Of a stretch of 64,000 nt of DNA, positions 8,717-16,911 are shown one piece after another. Source of the DNA: WFQV01 sp964611145 (lineage in GTDB: Bacteria > Bacteroidota > Ignavibacteria > Ignavibacteriales > Melioribacteraceae); NCBI GenBank assembly GCA_964611145.1, contig CAZSYM010000004.1, forward strand, positions 46,915-110,914. Reading direction: 5' to 3'. Position 1 is the first letter of the stretch. Every line of letters starts with the position of its first letter. The notes below the pieces were generated by a model. That model was given only the letters and a program-made list of their open reading frames with translations. It did no database searches and was not told the DNA's origin. The position numbers and the translations under genes were made by a program.

Positions 8717-9897
8717 GGCAGACATATTTTCCCCAATATTGTTGGCGCTTTTGCACCGGTTGCCTTGGGAATGTTGGAGGGATTTCCCGCAATTGTTTCG
8801 TTGGCAAGGACTGCAAAGCAAATGGCTTCCTTGGCGTCGGAGGAAACGCCTATGGTTTCTATGTCTTCGATTTCCACGCCTTCGAAAAATTCGCGGAGTT
8901 TTAGAAGCAGGAATTTGTTTTTAAGTCCGCCACCGCTTACGAATAATTCGTCCAAAACTATTTTCGGTTTTATAAATTTTTCGTAATTCCGATATACGGC
9001 ATAGGCGGTAAAATGCGTTAGTGTATTCAGCCAATTTTCGGGAGGGACGTCTGCGAATTCTTCGAAACAACTTTCAAGAAATTCGAGTCCATAATATTCT
9101 CGACCGGTCGATTTCGGTGGGGGTGCTTCTATGAAATTGTCTTTTATTACCAAGGCATTAAACAGGTCCTCGTCGAATTGCCCTTTTGCGGCAATGGTTC
9201 CGTCGGGGTCGTAATTTATTCCGAAGAATTTTTTAGCCGCTGCGTCTATTAGCATGTTTCCGGGTCCCGTATCGAAGGCTATGATTTCATCTTGGGTGGC
9301 GTTCTTTTTCAGGATAGTGATGTTCGAAATACCGCCGATGTTTAAAAGCGCTCTATTTTTATCGGGAGAACCGAAAATGAGATAATCGAAATAGGGGACC
9401 AAAGGTGCGCCTTGCCCGCCCAAAGCTATATCGGCCGGTCGGAAATCCCCCACGGTAACAACACCGGTGAGTTTCGCAAGTACGGAGGGATCGCCTATTT
9501 GTAAAGTGGAAGATGTTTTATATTCTCCCCATTTTTCATCATTGGGCAAATGTTGAATCGTTTGTCCGTGACTTCCGATTAAATCGATTTCTTTTAAACT
9601 GCAACGGAGATTACGGCACAACTCTTCAATTGCTTTCGCATAAATTTGCGGTATGACGAAATTCAACTTGCATATTTCGTCAACGGAGCTTGTAGGCGGT
9701 GTGGAGTTTCTTAAAATTATTTCTCGGATTTCAGGAGGGAAAGGATATTCGAGGAAACCTTTTAATGTAAGTTTGGTGTTTTTGCCGTTGCCTTCTATTT
9801 CTACCAATGCAACGTCCACCGCATCCAGCGAGGTACCGGACATCAAACCGATGACGAGTTTTTTCTTTTTCCGAGTTAATTCTATCAGCTTATTCAT
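8713..9897 (-). CDS. anmK: Anhydro-N-acetylmuramic acid kinase
   Basis: A 394-residue sugar kinase of the ASKHA fold that phosphorylates and opens 1,6-anhydro-MurNAc during peptidoglycan recycling. Diagnostic are GLMSGTSLDAVD near the N-terminus, GSHGQTIQH, the strongly conserved ALGGQGAPLVPYFD segment, FDTGPGNMLID and the C-terminal SGGGLKN. Length is normal for the family. It overlaps rlmB upstream by 8 bases and the reductase downstream by 4. No murQ is present in the window. Confidence 0.96.
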   Translation of the reverse strand: MNKLIELTRKKKKLVIGLMSGTSLDAVDVALVEIEGNGKNTKLTLKGFLEYPFPPEIREIILRNSTPPTSSVDEICKLNFVIPQIYAKAIEELCRNLRCSLKEIDLIGSHGQTIQHLPNDEKWGEYKTSSTLQIGDPSVLAKLTGVVTVGDFRPADIALGGQGAPLVPYFDYLIFGSPDKNRALLNIGGISNITILKKNATQDEIIAFDTGPGNMLIDAAAKKFFGINYDPDGTIAAKGQFDEDLFNALVIKDNFIEAPPPKSTGREYYGLEFLESCFEEFADVPPENWLNTLTHFTAYAVYRNYEKFIKPKIVLDELFVSGGGLKNKFLLLKLREFFEGVEIEDIETIGVSSDAKEAICFAVLANETIAGNPSNIPKATGAKAPTILGKICLP

Positions 9898-10627
9898 TTT
9901 TCTTTTTTCGTTGTTTTATTACTTCGTAAAGCAATACACCGGCGGAGACGGAAACATTTAGGGATTGCACTTTCCCGAACATAGGTATTTTAACGAGGAA
10001 ATCGCAGCGGCTCAATACGGACGGGCGTATTCCTTTCCCTTCGTTACCAAGCACAATAACCACGGGCATTCTGTAGTCGAGCTCGGTAAAATCTTTTTCC
10101 GCTTCTAAAGATGTTCCTACAATCCAAAAATTTTCTTTTTTGAGTGCGTCCAATGTTTTTGCGAGATTATCCACTCGGCATATTTTTAAACGGTTCAATG
10201 CACCTGTAGATGCTTTTTCCACCGTTTCCGAAAAGGGGGCGGTATTTCTGAGGGGAACAATTATGGCGTCGACTGCTGTGGCTTCTGCCGTTCGTAAAAT
10301 TGCACCGAGATTGTGCGGATCCTGAACGGAGTCCAAAGCGAGAATGAGTGGTTCGTTTTTATTCTTTATTTCGCGGAGAATTTCCTCGAGCGAATAAAAT
10401 TTTAAATTGCTTGCAAATCCTATTACGCCTTGTGCGTTTTGAGTATTTTCATATTCCTTGAATTTTGCCGCCGAGACGCGACTTATCTTTACTCCACGCT
10501 TCTTTGCCGCTATTATTATTTGCTCGATTATTTTGCCCTTTTGATTATAGGCTATTATTACTCTTTCGATGTTCGAGTCGGAATTCAAGGCTTCCAACAA
10601 AGGCTTTCGCCCGATTATTTTTTGCAT
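9890..10627 (-). CDS. rlmB: 23S rRNA (guanosine-2'-O)-methyltransferase, RlmB/TrmH family
   Basis: A 245-residue SPOUT methyltransferase. The N-terminal L30e-like RNA-binding domain spans about residues 1-80 (GRKPLLEALNS...). The knotted SAM-binding domain has the three motifs NLGAILRTAEA, VLGNEGKGI and SLNVSVSAGVLLYE. RlmB methylates G2251 of 23S rRNA; a tRNA-directed relative cannot be completely excluded. It is the first of six overlapping genes on the minus strand, so the operon promoter should lie in 10628-10780, but I see no convincing -33/-7 pair there. Confidence 0.9.
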   Translation of the reverse strand: MQKIIGRKPLLEALNSDSNIERVIIAYNQKGKIIEQIIIAAKKRGVKISRVSAAKFKEYENTQNAQGVIGFASNLKFYSLEEILREIKNKNEPLILALDSVQDPHNLGAILRTAEATAVDAIIVPLRNTAPFSETVEKASTGALNRLKICRVDNLAKTLDALKKENFWIVGTSLEAEKDFTELDYRMPVVIVLGNEGKGIRPSVLSRCDFLVKIPMFGKVQSLNVSVSAGVLLYEVIKQRKKKNE

Positions 10628-10744
10628 TACGAAACTCGCAAAGGTTGTGTTTGATTTGTCGAAAATAATAAAAGAGAAAGTGATTCACAAAAAGTATTTG
10701 CGAAGGAGCTAAAAAACGGCTGTTATCCTCTTGGTTTTTATGAA

Positions 10745-10769
10745 ATCGGGAGCAAAGATTGCTCCCGAT
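10745..10769 (-). terminator. Hairpin downstream of tlpA
   Basis: A perfect 10-bp stem (ATCGGGAGCA with TGCTCCCGAT) and a 5-base loop lies 13 bases beyond the tlpA stop. The T tract on the minus strand is short (TTTCATA), so termination may be inefficient or may need Rho. Confidence 0.6.
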
Positions 10770-10781
10770 GGTAATTAAAAA

Positions 10782-11396
10782 TTATTGGTTCAAGGCGTTC
10801 ACGACAACCGCTTCCAAAGTTGTTTTGGGAACAAGTCCCACAAAATTGGAAATAATTTTTCCGTTGCGGTCGATTACAAATGTGGTTGGAATTGAACGTA
10901 TCCCTCCGTAAAGGCGGGTAATTTCAATGTCTCCGAAAACGATAGGATAATTTATTCCGTATTCTTTCATAAAAGGAATAACTCTGCCTTGTGTGCCGCG
11001 TGTAATGGCATCCAAAGAAACGCCGATTACTTCCAGTCCTTTGTCTTTGTATTTTGCTTTGAGGGAAATTAAATCGGGTATGCCTCTTCTACACGGCGGG
11101 CACCATGTTGCCCAGAAATCGAGGATTACCACTTTCCCGCGAAAATCGGAAAGCTTGAGCCTTTTGCCGTCGGGAGTAGGAAGGGCGAAATTCGGTGCCG
11201 TCGGGTGAACCGTTGCCGTGGGTTTAGCGTAGTTCGGAGGTAAAGGACCTTCTTCCGGTTCATTGCCGGAATTGTTAACCACGAAAAGTACAAGTAGCAC
11301 CGCAATGAAAATTCCCGTGTAAATCCAACTGCGTTGCTTTTTTGTCAAACCTTTTTTCTCTTCCCGGACTTCGGTTTTATTTTGTTTTTTACTCAT
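10782..11396 (-). CDS. TlpA-like membrane-anchored thioredoxin
   Basis: A 204-residue protein with a charged N-terminus, one membrane anchor (about residues 25-42) and a periplasmic thioredoxin fold. The active site is WCPPC in FWATWCPPCRRG, and the cis-proline loop is SIPTTF. TlpA/ResA proteins reduce disulfides, for example in apocytochrome c, in the periplasm. A good AAGGAG ribosome binding site precedes the ATG. It follows a DUF1858 protein and a DUF6132 membrane protein in one operon, both with conserved cysteines, which suggests a shared thiol-redox job. Confidence 0.9.
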   Translation of the reverse strand: MSKKQNKTEVREEKKGLTKKQRSWIYTGIFIAVLLVLFVVNNSGNEPEEGPLPPNYAKPTATVHPTAPNFALPTPDGKRLKLSDFRGKVVILDFWATWCPPCRRGIPDLISLKAKYKDKGLEVIGVSLDAITRGTQGRVIPFMKEYGINYPIVFGDIEITRLYGGIRSIPTTFVIDRNGKIISNFVGLVPKTTLEAVVVNALNQ

Positions 11397-11411
11397 TATT
11401 TCTCCTTTCTT

Positions 11412-11633
11412 TTATGTTTCTGCGTACATTTTATTTAAATCTTCCACGAAGCCTTTGATGTCTTCGTCGTTAAAACCTTTTTCCTTTGCGGCGCTTTCGA
11501 GTGTGCCCCAGATGGGTTCTCCGCATCGGAGACAACGAATACCTTTTTCCATTAAATAAGTAACTGCATCGGGTAAGATGTCCACGAGGTCCTCGATCTC
11601 GATATCCTTCGTAATAGGTGCTTCTTCACTCAT
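11412..11633 (-). CDS. DUF1858 small redox-disulfide protein
   Basis: A 73-residue protein when started at the ATG at 11633 (MSEEAP), which overlaps the upstream gene by 8 bases. It matches DUF1858 proteins, often linked to hybrid-cluster protein. The key motif is CLRCGEPIWGTLE, with a CxxC disulfide, and the preceding IEDLVDILPDAVTYLMEKG helix is typical. It is likely a small cytoplasmic thiol protein that works with a redox partner; the exact role is not known. Its neighbours are tlpA (15 bases downstream) and a DUF6132 gene. Confidence 0.85.
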   Translation of the reverse strand: MSEEAPITKDIEIEDLVDILPDAVTYLMEKGIRCLRCGEPIWGTLESAAKEKGFNDEDIKGFVEDLNKMYAET

Positions 11634-11835
11634 CTTTCTTCTCCTTCTTTTTGTTCGGCAATGCAATCAACAATCCCAACAATACGCCGTAAAGAGTTGA
11701 GAAATAAGGGTTGCTCGTGATTGCACATTTCCCGGAAACACATCCTATAAAATAATAATACAAATAACCTATCATTCCTCCGCCAAGGAGGGGAAGAATT
11801 CTTTTAAGGAAAAAATTCAAACTTATTCCTTTCAT
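11626..11835 (-). CDS. DUF6132 family small membrane protein
   Basis: A 69-residue protein starting at the ATG at 11835; a TTG three codons upstream is less likely. Two membrane helices flank the motif GCVSGKCAITSNPY..STLYG, characteristic of the Bacteroidota family DUF6132, with two conserved cysteines. It ends in a lysine-rich cytoplasmic tail. No ribosome binding site is visible, and a TATTTTTG box sits just before the ATG, so the mRNA could be almost leaderless. First gene of the DUF6132-DUF1858-tlpA operon. Function unknown; gene context suggests thiol or sulfur chemistry. Confidence 0.8.
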   Translation of the reverse strand: MKGISLNFFLKRILPLLGGGMIGYLYYYFIGCVSGKCAITSNPYFSTLYGVLLGLLIALPNKKKEKKDE

Positions 11836-11969
11836 AAGTTGCAAAAATAAGTCAAAGTTTTTAAAGATATTTGCGGTTTCTAAAAGGTTGTTAGATGTTC
11901 CCTCATTGAAAAAGTTTCATGGGGAAATGGTGCTTTTTCGTATTTATACGGCCGTATGAAAAAACAATT

Positions 11970-12464
11970 TTATGAAACAGATAAAATCATTTCGGTTATC
12001 TCGCGCAGCACTCCCTCGCCACCCTTAGCTTTACAGATATAATCGACTTTCTCTTGTACTTTTGCCACGGCGTCGGCGGGACATGCGGAGAACCCCACTT
12101 CCGAAATTACTTTCAGATCGTTGACGTCGTCGCCGATAAACGCCGCTTCCGCCATGTCGATTCCGAGAGAGTTGCAAATTTCTTTAACTTTTTCTTCTTT
12201 GTTCCATTCTCCTATGTAGCAATGTTCTATGTTTAGTCGCCGTGCGCGGGATATTATCATTTCCGAGATGTCGGTAGTAACCACTGCAGTTTCAATACCG
12301 ACTTCTCGCAACAGTCGTACAGCCATTCCGTCTTTGACGTTAAATTTTTTCATTGCCAAACCACTGTCGGAATAATATAATCCTCCGTCGGTTAATACGC
12401 CGTCCACATCGCAAACGACCAATTTGATTTTTTTTAATTTGGTTTTCAAATTTTCTCCGTGCAT
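11970..12464 (-). CDS. kdsC: 3-deoxy-D-manno-octulosonate 8-phosphate phosphatase
   Basis: A 164-residue HAD phosphatase of the cap-less C0 type. Motif I is DVDGVLTDG with the nucleophile Asp, motif II is VVTTD, and motif III/IV is FIGDDVNDL. FNVKDGMAVRLL and the SARAR-like stretch SRARRLNIEHCYIG are characteristic of KdsC. It releases phosphate from KDO-8-P for lipopolysaccharide core synthesis. Other KDO genes are not in the window. Monocistronic. Between it and the DUF6132 gene is a 12-bp palindrome (11946-11957). Confidence 0.93.
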   Translation of the reverse strand: MHGENLKTKLKKIKLVVCDVDGVLTDGGLYYSDSGLAMKKFNVKDGMAVRLLREVGIETAVVTTDISEMIISRARRLNIEHCYIGEWNKEEKVKEICNSLGIDMAEAAFIGDDVNDLKVISEVGFSACPADAVAKVQEKVDYICKAKGGEGVLREITEMILSVS

Positions 12465-12816
12465 TTTTCAATTTTTAGTTTTTACGAGACTAATTTTCTT
12501 GGTTTCGGTGAAGATAAAAAAAAGAGTTTTAAAAAAAAAATTTTAGGAAACATAATTTTAAGCAAAATTAAACGTAACATTTTTTATATTTGGGCATTGC
12601 GATTGTGACGTTGAGCACAAAACATATGATTAAGAAAAAAAATAACGCTCTGGCATATCGTATCATTTACAACCTACCCCGCATCAGTAGGAATTATTTC
12701 TGTGTGTCTTTTCAAAACATGATACAAACCACTTATACCAAAATTTTCATATTTGCAAATTCTTCTTTTTATAAAACACAAATCAATTATTCTCTAACAA
12801 ATCAAAGGGATGTTCT
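12465..12816. other. 352-base intergenic region before TonB receptor
   Basis: AT-rich, with no credible gene. A TATATTTG box at 12585-12592 matches the Bacteroidota -7 element, but no TTTG is found at the proper distance upstream. If used, the receptor mRNA would have a leader of about 220 bases. I recognise no riboswitch. Confidence 0.4.
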
Positions 12817-15522
12817 ATGTCTAAGCTGTACAAACTAACAGTCTTGCTAAGCGTTTTGCTTTTTGCAACAACGCTTTACGCCCAAAAGATGTACAAAATC
12901 ACGGGTGTAGTGAAGAGCGCCGAGACGGGTGAAAAACTTATTGGTGCCAATGTATTTTTGAAAGGAACCACCCTTGGCGCGGCAACAAATACGGATGGTC
13001 GGTACACCATCGAAGCTCCGAAAGGCAAATACACCGTTGTTTGCAGTTTCGTAGGCTTCGAGAAAAAAGAAGTTGATATCGACCTTACGAACAACATGGA
13101 ACTCAATTTTACTCTTAAGGAATATGAGTTCCAGCTAAATGTAACCGTTATAGCAGATCGTGCTAAGGAGCGTGAGACGCCGGTTGCATTTACAAACGTG
13201 GACAAAAAAGATGTCGAGTTCAAACTTGGTTCACGTGATGTTCCGATGGTTTTGAACACAACTCCTAGCGTTTATGCAACCCAGCAGGGTGGTGGCGCAG
13301 GTGATGCCCGCATTAACGTGCGTGGTTTTAATCAAAGAAACGTTGCTATTATGATTAACGGTGTGCCGGTAAACGATATGGAAAACGGTTGGGTTTACTG
13401 GTCGAACTGGGATGGTTTGGGAGATGCTTCCAATTCTATCCAGGTTCAGAGAGGTCTTAGTGCCGTTAACCTGGCAACTCCTTCCGTTGGTGGTACCATG
13501 AACATAATTACCGATCCGAGTGCCTTGAAAGCAGGTTTCAAATTTAAACAGGAAATCGGAAGCGGTAATTTCAATAAGAAAACCTTGTTCGTTAACACCG
13601 GTTTGATCGATAACAAATTTGCTCTGAGTTTCGGTGGCGTTCGTAAGACCGGCGAGGGGCTCATCGACAGAACTTGGACGGATGCATGGGCTTATTATTT
13701 AGGTGCAAGCTATAACATCAACGACAAAAACAGAATTGAATTCTACGCTATTGGCGCACCTCAAAGACACGGACAAAATCTTTACAGACAAAATGCCGCG
13801 GCTTATGACCATGACTATGCAAAAGATGTTCTCGGTTATAGCCAAGAAGCTTTAGACCATTTCCCCGAAAGAGGAAGACTTTACAATGAAAACTGGAACT
13901 CTGTAAGCTCTTCCTACAACGGAAAACAATTTTGGAATGGAACTACACATTTAAGACATAGCGCTACTTTCATCAATGAAAGAGAAAACTATTATCACAA
14001 ACCGTTGGTTAACTTGAACTGGTATTCTCAATTCAATAAGAAGATGAGCCTTTACACCACACTTTATTACTCCGGTGGTGTCGGTGGCGGTTCGGGTACC
14101 TATGGACATTTGGCTTGGGATTATTCCGGTCCTTCCCGTGTTGCAGATTGGGATGCAACAATTGCTGCAAACCAAGCTAATATCGACACTGTTGACGGCA
14201 AAGCCGTAAAGGTTTCCAAAGGTATCTTGAGAAATAGTGTTAACCAACAGTGGACAATCGGCGCTATTTCCAAATTGTATTACAAAGTTACTAATCATCT
14301 CAAAACTTCCTTTGGAATTGACTGGCGTACTGCGGAAATCGAGCACTTCCGCGAGGTTCGTGACCTTTTAGGTGGTGATTACTATTATTATAGCGGAAAT
14401 GCATTCGATAGCCCCGCAAATTACTATAAGAAACTCGGCGATAAGATTGCTTATCACTTCACCAATACTGTTGATTGGATTGGTGGTTATGCTCAAGCCG
14501 AATATACGAAAGACCTCTTTACTTTCTATGGAATGGCTGGATATTCCATGGTTAAATATACTTATACCAACCATTTCAAGAAAGACAAGAACGGTGGCGA
14601 GCTTAAGGCAACTCCGGATGCCAATACTGGTTTCCAGGTTAAAGGTGGCGCGAGCTATCGTATGACCACAAACTTCGACGTTTATGCAAACGCAGGTTAT
14701 GTGGCACAAGTGCCGATTTTCGACCAGGTAATTGACGATAGAAATGCGACTGTCGAAAAGAATCCGAAGAATCAAGAGTTCATTTCCTTCGAGACTGGTA
14801 TCAATTGGAGCCTCTTGAAAGGTAAATTGAACATCAAGGGTAACTTCTATTATACACAGTGGAATAACAGAGCTAAATCCGTTCAAAGTTATGACAGAAC
14901 TCTTAACACGGATTATCTAGTTTTCTTGAAGAACATGAATCAGCTTCATACCGGTCTCGAGCTTTCGACAGCTTTCCAACCTTGCCAGAAGTTCAGACTG
15001 GACGGAGCTTTCTCTTATGGCTATTGGAAGACCACTTCCAACGCCGATGCTGATTTCAAATATTATGAGCATCCGGAAGCAAACAAAACCGAAACTCTTT
15101 ATGTAAAAGACCTTTATATCGGTGATGCTCCCCAAACTCAATTGGCATTAGCTGCTACGTTCTTCCCAATACATGGACTTTCTGCTCAGATCGTCATGAA
15201 ATATTATGACAGATTTTATGCAGATTGGAATCCTATGACCAGAACAGATCCGAACGATACCGAACAAAGCTGGCAAGCTCCTTCTTACAACGTTTGGGAT
15301 GTTCACTTCAATTATCACTTGCCGGTTAAAGTGGACGGATTGGATGTTTCCGTCTTTGGACATGTGTTCAACGTATTTGACGCTATTTATGTCCAAGACG
15401 CTGTTGATAACAGTAAGTACAATGCTTACAAAGGAAACGGCAAAAATCACTCCGCAGACGACGCAGAGGTATTCCTCGGCGTTCCCAGAACGTTCAACAT
15501 CGGTGTACAGATTGCTTACTAA
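12817..15522 (+). CDS. TonB-dependent receptor with CarboxypepD_reg-like domain
   Basis: A 901-residue outer-membrane receptor. A signal peptide (about residues 1-22, ending LYAQ) is followed by a carboxypeptidase-regulatory-like beta domain (KITGVVKSAETGEKLIGANV, TNTDGRYTI). The plug follows (DVPMVLNTTPSV, INVRGF, INGVPVNDMENG) and then a large barrel ending FNIGVQIAY. This layout is the SusC/FecA-like one common in Bacteroidota. The substrate cannot be read from sequence, and no SusD partner is adjacent. It is flanked by a strong terminator and has its own long upstream region, so it is a single-gene unit. Smooth codon use and length suggest high expression. Confidence 0.93.
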   Translation: MSKLYKLTVLLSVLLFATTLYAQKMYKITGVVKSAETGEKLIGANVFLKGTTLGAATNTDGRYTIEAPKGKYTVVCSFVGFEKKEVDIDLTNNMELNFTLKEYEFQLNVTVIADRAKERETPVAFTNVDKKDVEFKLGSRDVPMVLNTTPSVYATQQGGGAGDARINVRGFNQRNVAIMINGVPVNDMENGWVYWSNWDGLGDASNSIQVQRGLSAVNLATPSVGGTMNIITDPSALKAGFKFKQEIGSGNFNKKTLFVNTGLIDNKFALSFGGVRKTGEGLIDRTWTDAWAYYLGASYNINDKNRIEFYAIGAPQRHGQNLYRQNAAAYDHDYAKDVLGYSQEALDHFPERGRLYNENWNSVSSSYNGKQFWNGTTHLRHSATFINERENYYHKPLVNLNWYSQFNKKMSLYTTLYYSGGVGGGSGTYGHLAWDYSGPSRVADWDATIAANQANIDTVDGKAVKVSKGILRNSVNQQWTIGAISKLYYKVTNHLKTSFGIDWRTAEIEHFREVRDLLGGDYYYYSGNAFDSPANYYKKLGDKIAYHFTNTVDWIGGYAQAEYTKDLFTFYGMAGYSMVKYTYTNHFKKDKNGGELKATPDANTGFQVKGGASYRMTTNFDVYANAGYVAQVPIFDQVIDDRNATVEKNPKNQEFISFETGINWSLLKGKLNIKGNFYYTQWNNRAKSVQSYDRTLNTDYLVFLKNMNQLHTGLELSTAFQPCQKFRLDGAFSYGYWKTTSNADADFKYYEHPEANKTETLYVKDLYIGDAPQTQLALAATFFPIHGLSAQIVMKYYDRFYADWNPMTRTDPNDTEQSWQAPSYNVWDVHFNYHLPVKVDGLDVSVFGHVFNVFDAIYVQDAVDNSKYNAYKGNGKNHSADDAEVFLGVPRTFNIGVQIAY

Positions 15523-15548
15523 TGTTTGTTGATTGCCGTTTAGGAATT

Positions 15549-15580
15549 AAAAGTCCGGCTTCGGCCGGACTTTTTATTTT
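15549..15580 (+). terminator. Intrinsic terminator of the TonB receptor gene
   Basis: An 11-bp stem (AAAAGTCCGGC / GCCGGACTTTT) closed by a TTCG tetraloop and followed by a T-rich tail. It is among the strongest terminators in the window. Confidence 0.95.
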
Positions 15581-15684
15581 AAATTTTAATCCGCCTTTTG
15601 TATGTTTGCTAAGTTCGAAAAGTATTCGAATGTTATAAAATTTTTAGAAGAGCATTTTACTATTAAAAAAATTGAGTGTTTTGA

Positions 15685-16899
15685 ATGAACATGATTAAAA
15701 AAGTTTTTTCGCTGTTTTTCCTAAGCATCACAATTCTGTTTGCTCAATCGAAACCGTATGTCATATTGATTTCCTTTGACGGTTTTCGTTGGGATTATCC
15801 CAATCGTGGACTTACGCCTAATATTGAAATTATGAAGAAAGAAGGGGTAAGCGCTCTTTCTTTTCAGCCGTGCTTTCCTTCCAAGACTTTTCCAAATCAT
15901 CAATCCATAATTACGGGAATGTATATTGATAATCACGGTATAATTTCAAATAGATTTTTCAATCCGTTTACCGGTGAGTCTTATCGCCTGGGGGACACCA
16001 TATCTACACGGGAAGCAAAATGGTATTTGGGAGAAGCATTTTGGGAAACCGCCGAACGATGCGGAATTAAAACCGCAAGTTTTTATTGGCCCGGCTCGGA
16101 AATTAAAACCGATTATAGACATCCCACTTATTTTAAGCATTATAATCAAAGCTTTCCTTACTATGCACGCGTGGATACCGTCGTCAAATGGTTGAAAATG
16201 CCTTATGCCGTTAGACCTCATTTTATCACACTTTATTATAGTCTTACGGATACTTACGGACACCGTTACGGACCGAATTCCAAGGAAATAAACTATGCAA
16301 TTTCACGCCTGGATTCCGTATTGGGCTATCTTTTCGACGAAGTGAAAGAAATCGGGATGAAGGATAGTGTGAATTTTATACTTGTTTCCGACCATGGCAT
16401 GACCGAAGTGGATTCTTCGCGGGTGATTGATTACGAGGAACTCCTTAAAGGCTTGGATTATCGAACGGAAGCGGGCGGACCTTTCCTTTTAATCGCTCCT
16501 GCAAAAGGGGAAAGGGAGAAAATTTATCGCCGACTGAAGGGAAATGAGAAGCATTACAAGGTTTATTTGAAAGAGAACATGCCTGCCTATTTCCATTATG
16601 GCAAACATCCTTTTATCCCGGAAATAATTATGGTTGCCGATTTGGGTTGGGAAATTTTAAGCAACAAACAGATTCGTCGTTTTAAAAAGCGTTCCATTAA
16701 AGGTGACCATGGCTATGATAATCATCAGACCGATATGCATGGAATTTTCTTTGCCATGGGACCTGCTTTTAGGAAAGGGTACAGAACGGGGACAATATTT
16801 AACGTGGATGTTTATCCTTTGTTGTGCAAGATTTTCGATATCCCTCCGCGCTCCAATGTTGACGGTAAATTGGAAAGGATTTCTTTCATTTTGAAATAA
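15685..16899 (+). CDS. Nucleotide pyrophosphatase/phosphodiesterase (NPP family)
   Basis: A 404-residue exported enzyme of the alkaline phosphatase superfamily. A signal peptide (about residues 1-21, LFAQS) precedes SFDGFRWDYP, which gives the first metal ligand. The nucleophilic threonine is in PSKTFPNHQS, and further metal ligands are in TDTYGHRYGP, VSDHGM and the late GDHGYDNH. This set is typical of ectonucleotide pyrophosphatases/phosphodiesterases, which cut nucleotide or lipid phosphodiesters. It probably acts in the periplasm. The two M16 peptidase genes follow closely (12 bases). The start is ATG at 15685, or 15691, with no clear ribosome binding site. A TATGTTTG box lies at 15601. 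Confidence 0.9.
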   Translation: MNMIKKVFSLFFLSITILFAQSKPYVILISFDGFRWDYPNRGLTPNIEIMKKEGVSALSFQPCFPSKTFPNHQSIITGMYIDNHGIISNRFFNPFTGESYRLGDTISTREAKWYLGEAFWETAERCGIKTASFYWPGSEIKTDYRHPTYFKHYNQSFPYYARVDTVVKWLKMPYAVRPHFITLYYSLTDTYGHRYGPNSKEINYAISRLDSVLGYLFDEVKEIGMKDSVNFILVSDHGMTEVDSSRVIDYEELLKGLDYRTEAGGPFLLIAPAKGEREKIYRRLKGNEKHYKVYLKENMPAYFHYGKHPFIPEIIMVADLGWEILSNKQIRRFKKRSIKGDHGYDNHQTDMHGIFFAMGPAFRKGYRTGTIFNVDVYPLLCKIFDIPPRSNVDGKLERISFILK

Positions 16900-16911
16900 A
16901 AAAGAGCATAG

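Noticed and set aside
11946..11957. Perfect 12-bp palindrome ATACGGCCGTAT after kdsC
   Set aside because: Could be an operator or terminator core, but it lacks a workable loop and a T run, and no regulator is next to it.
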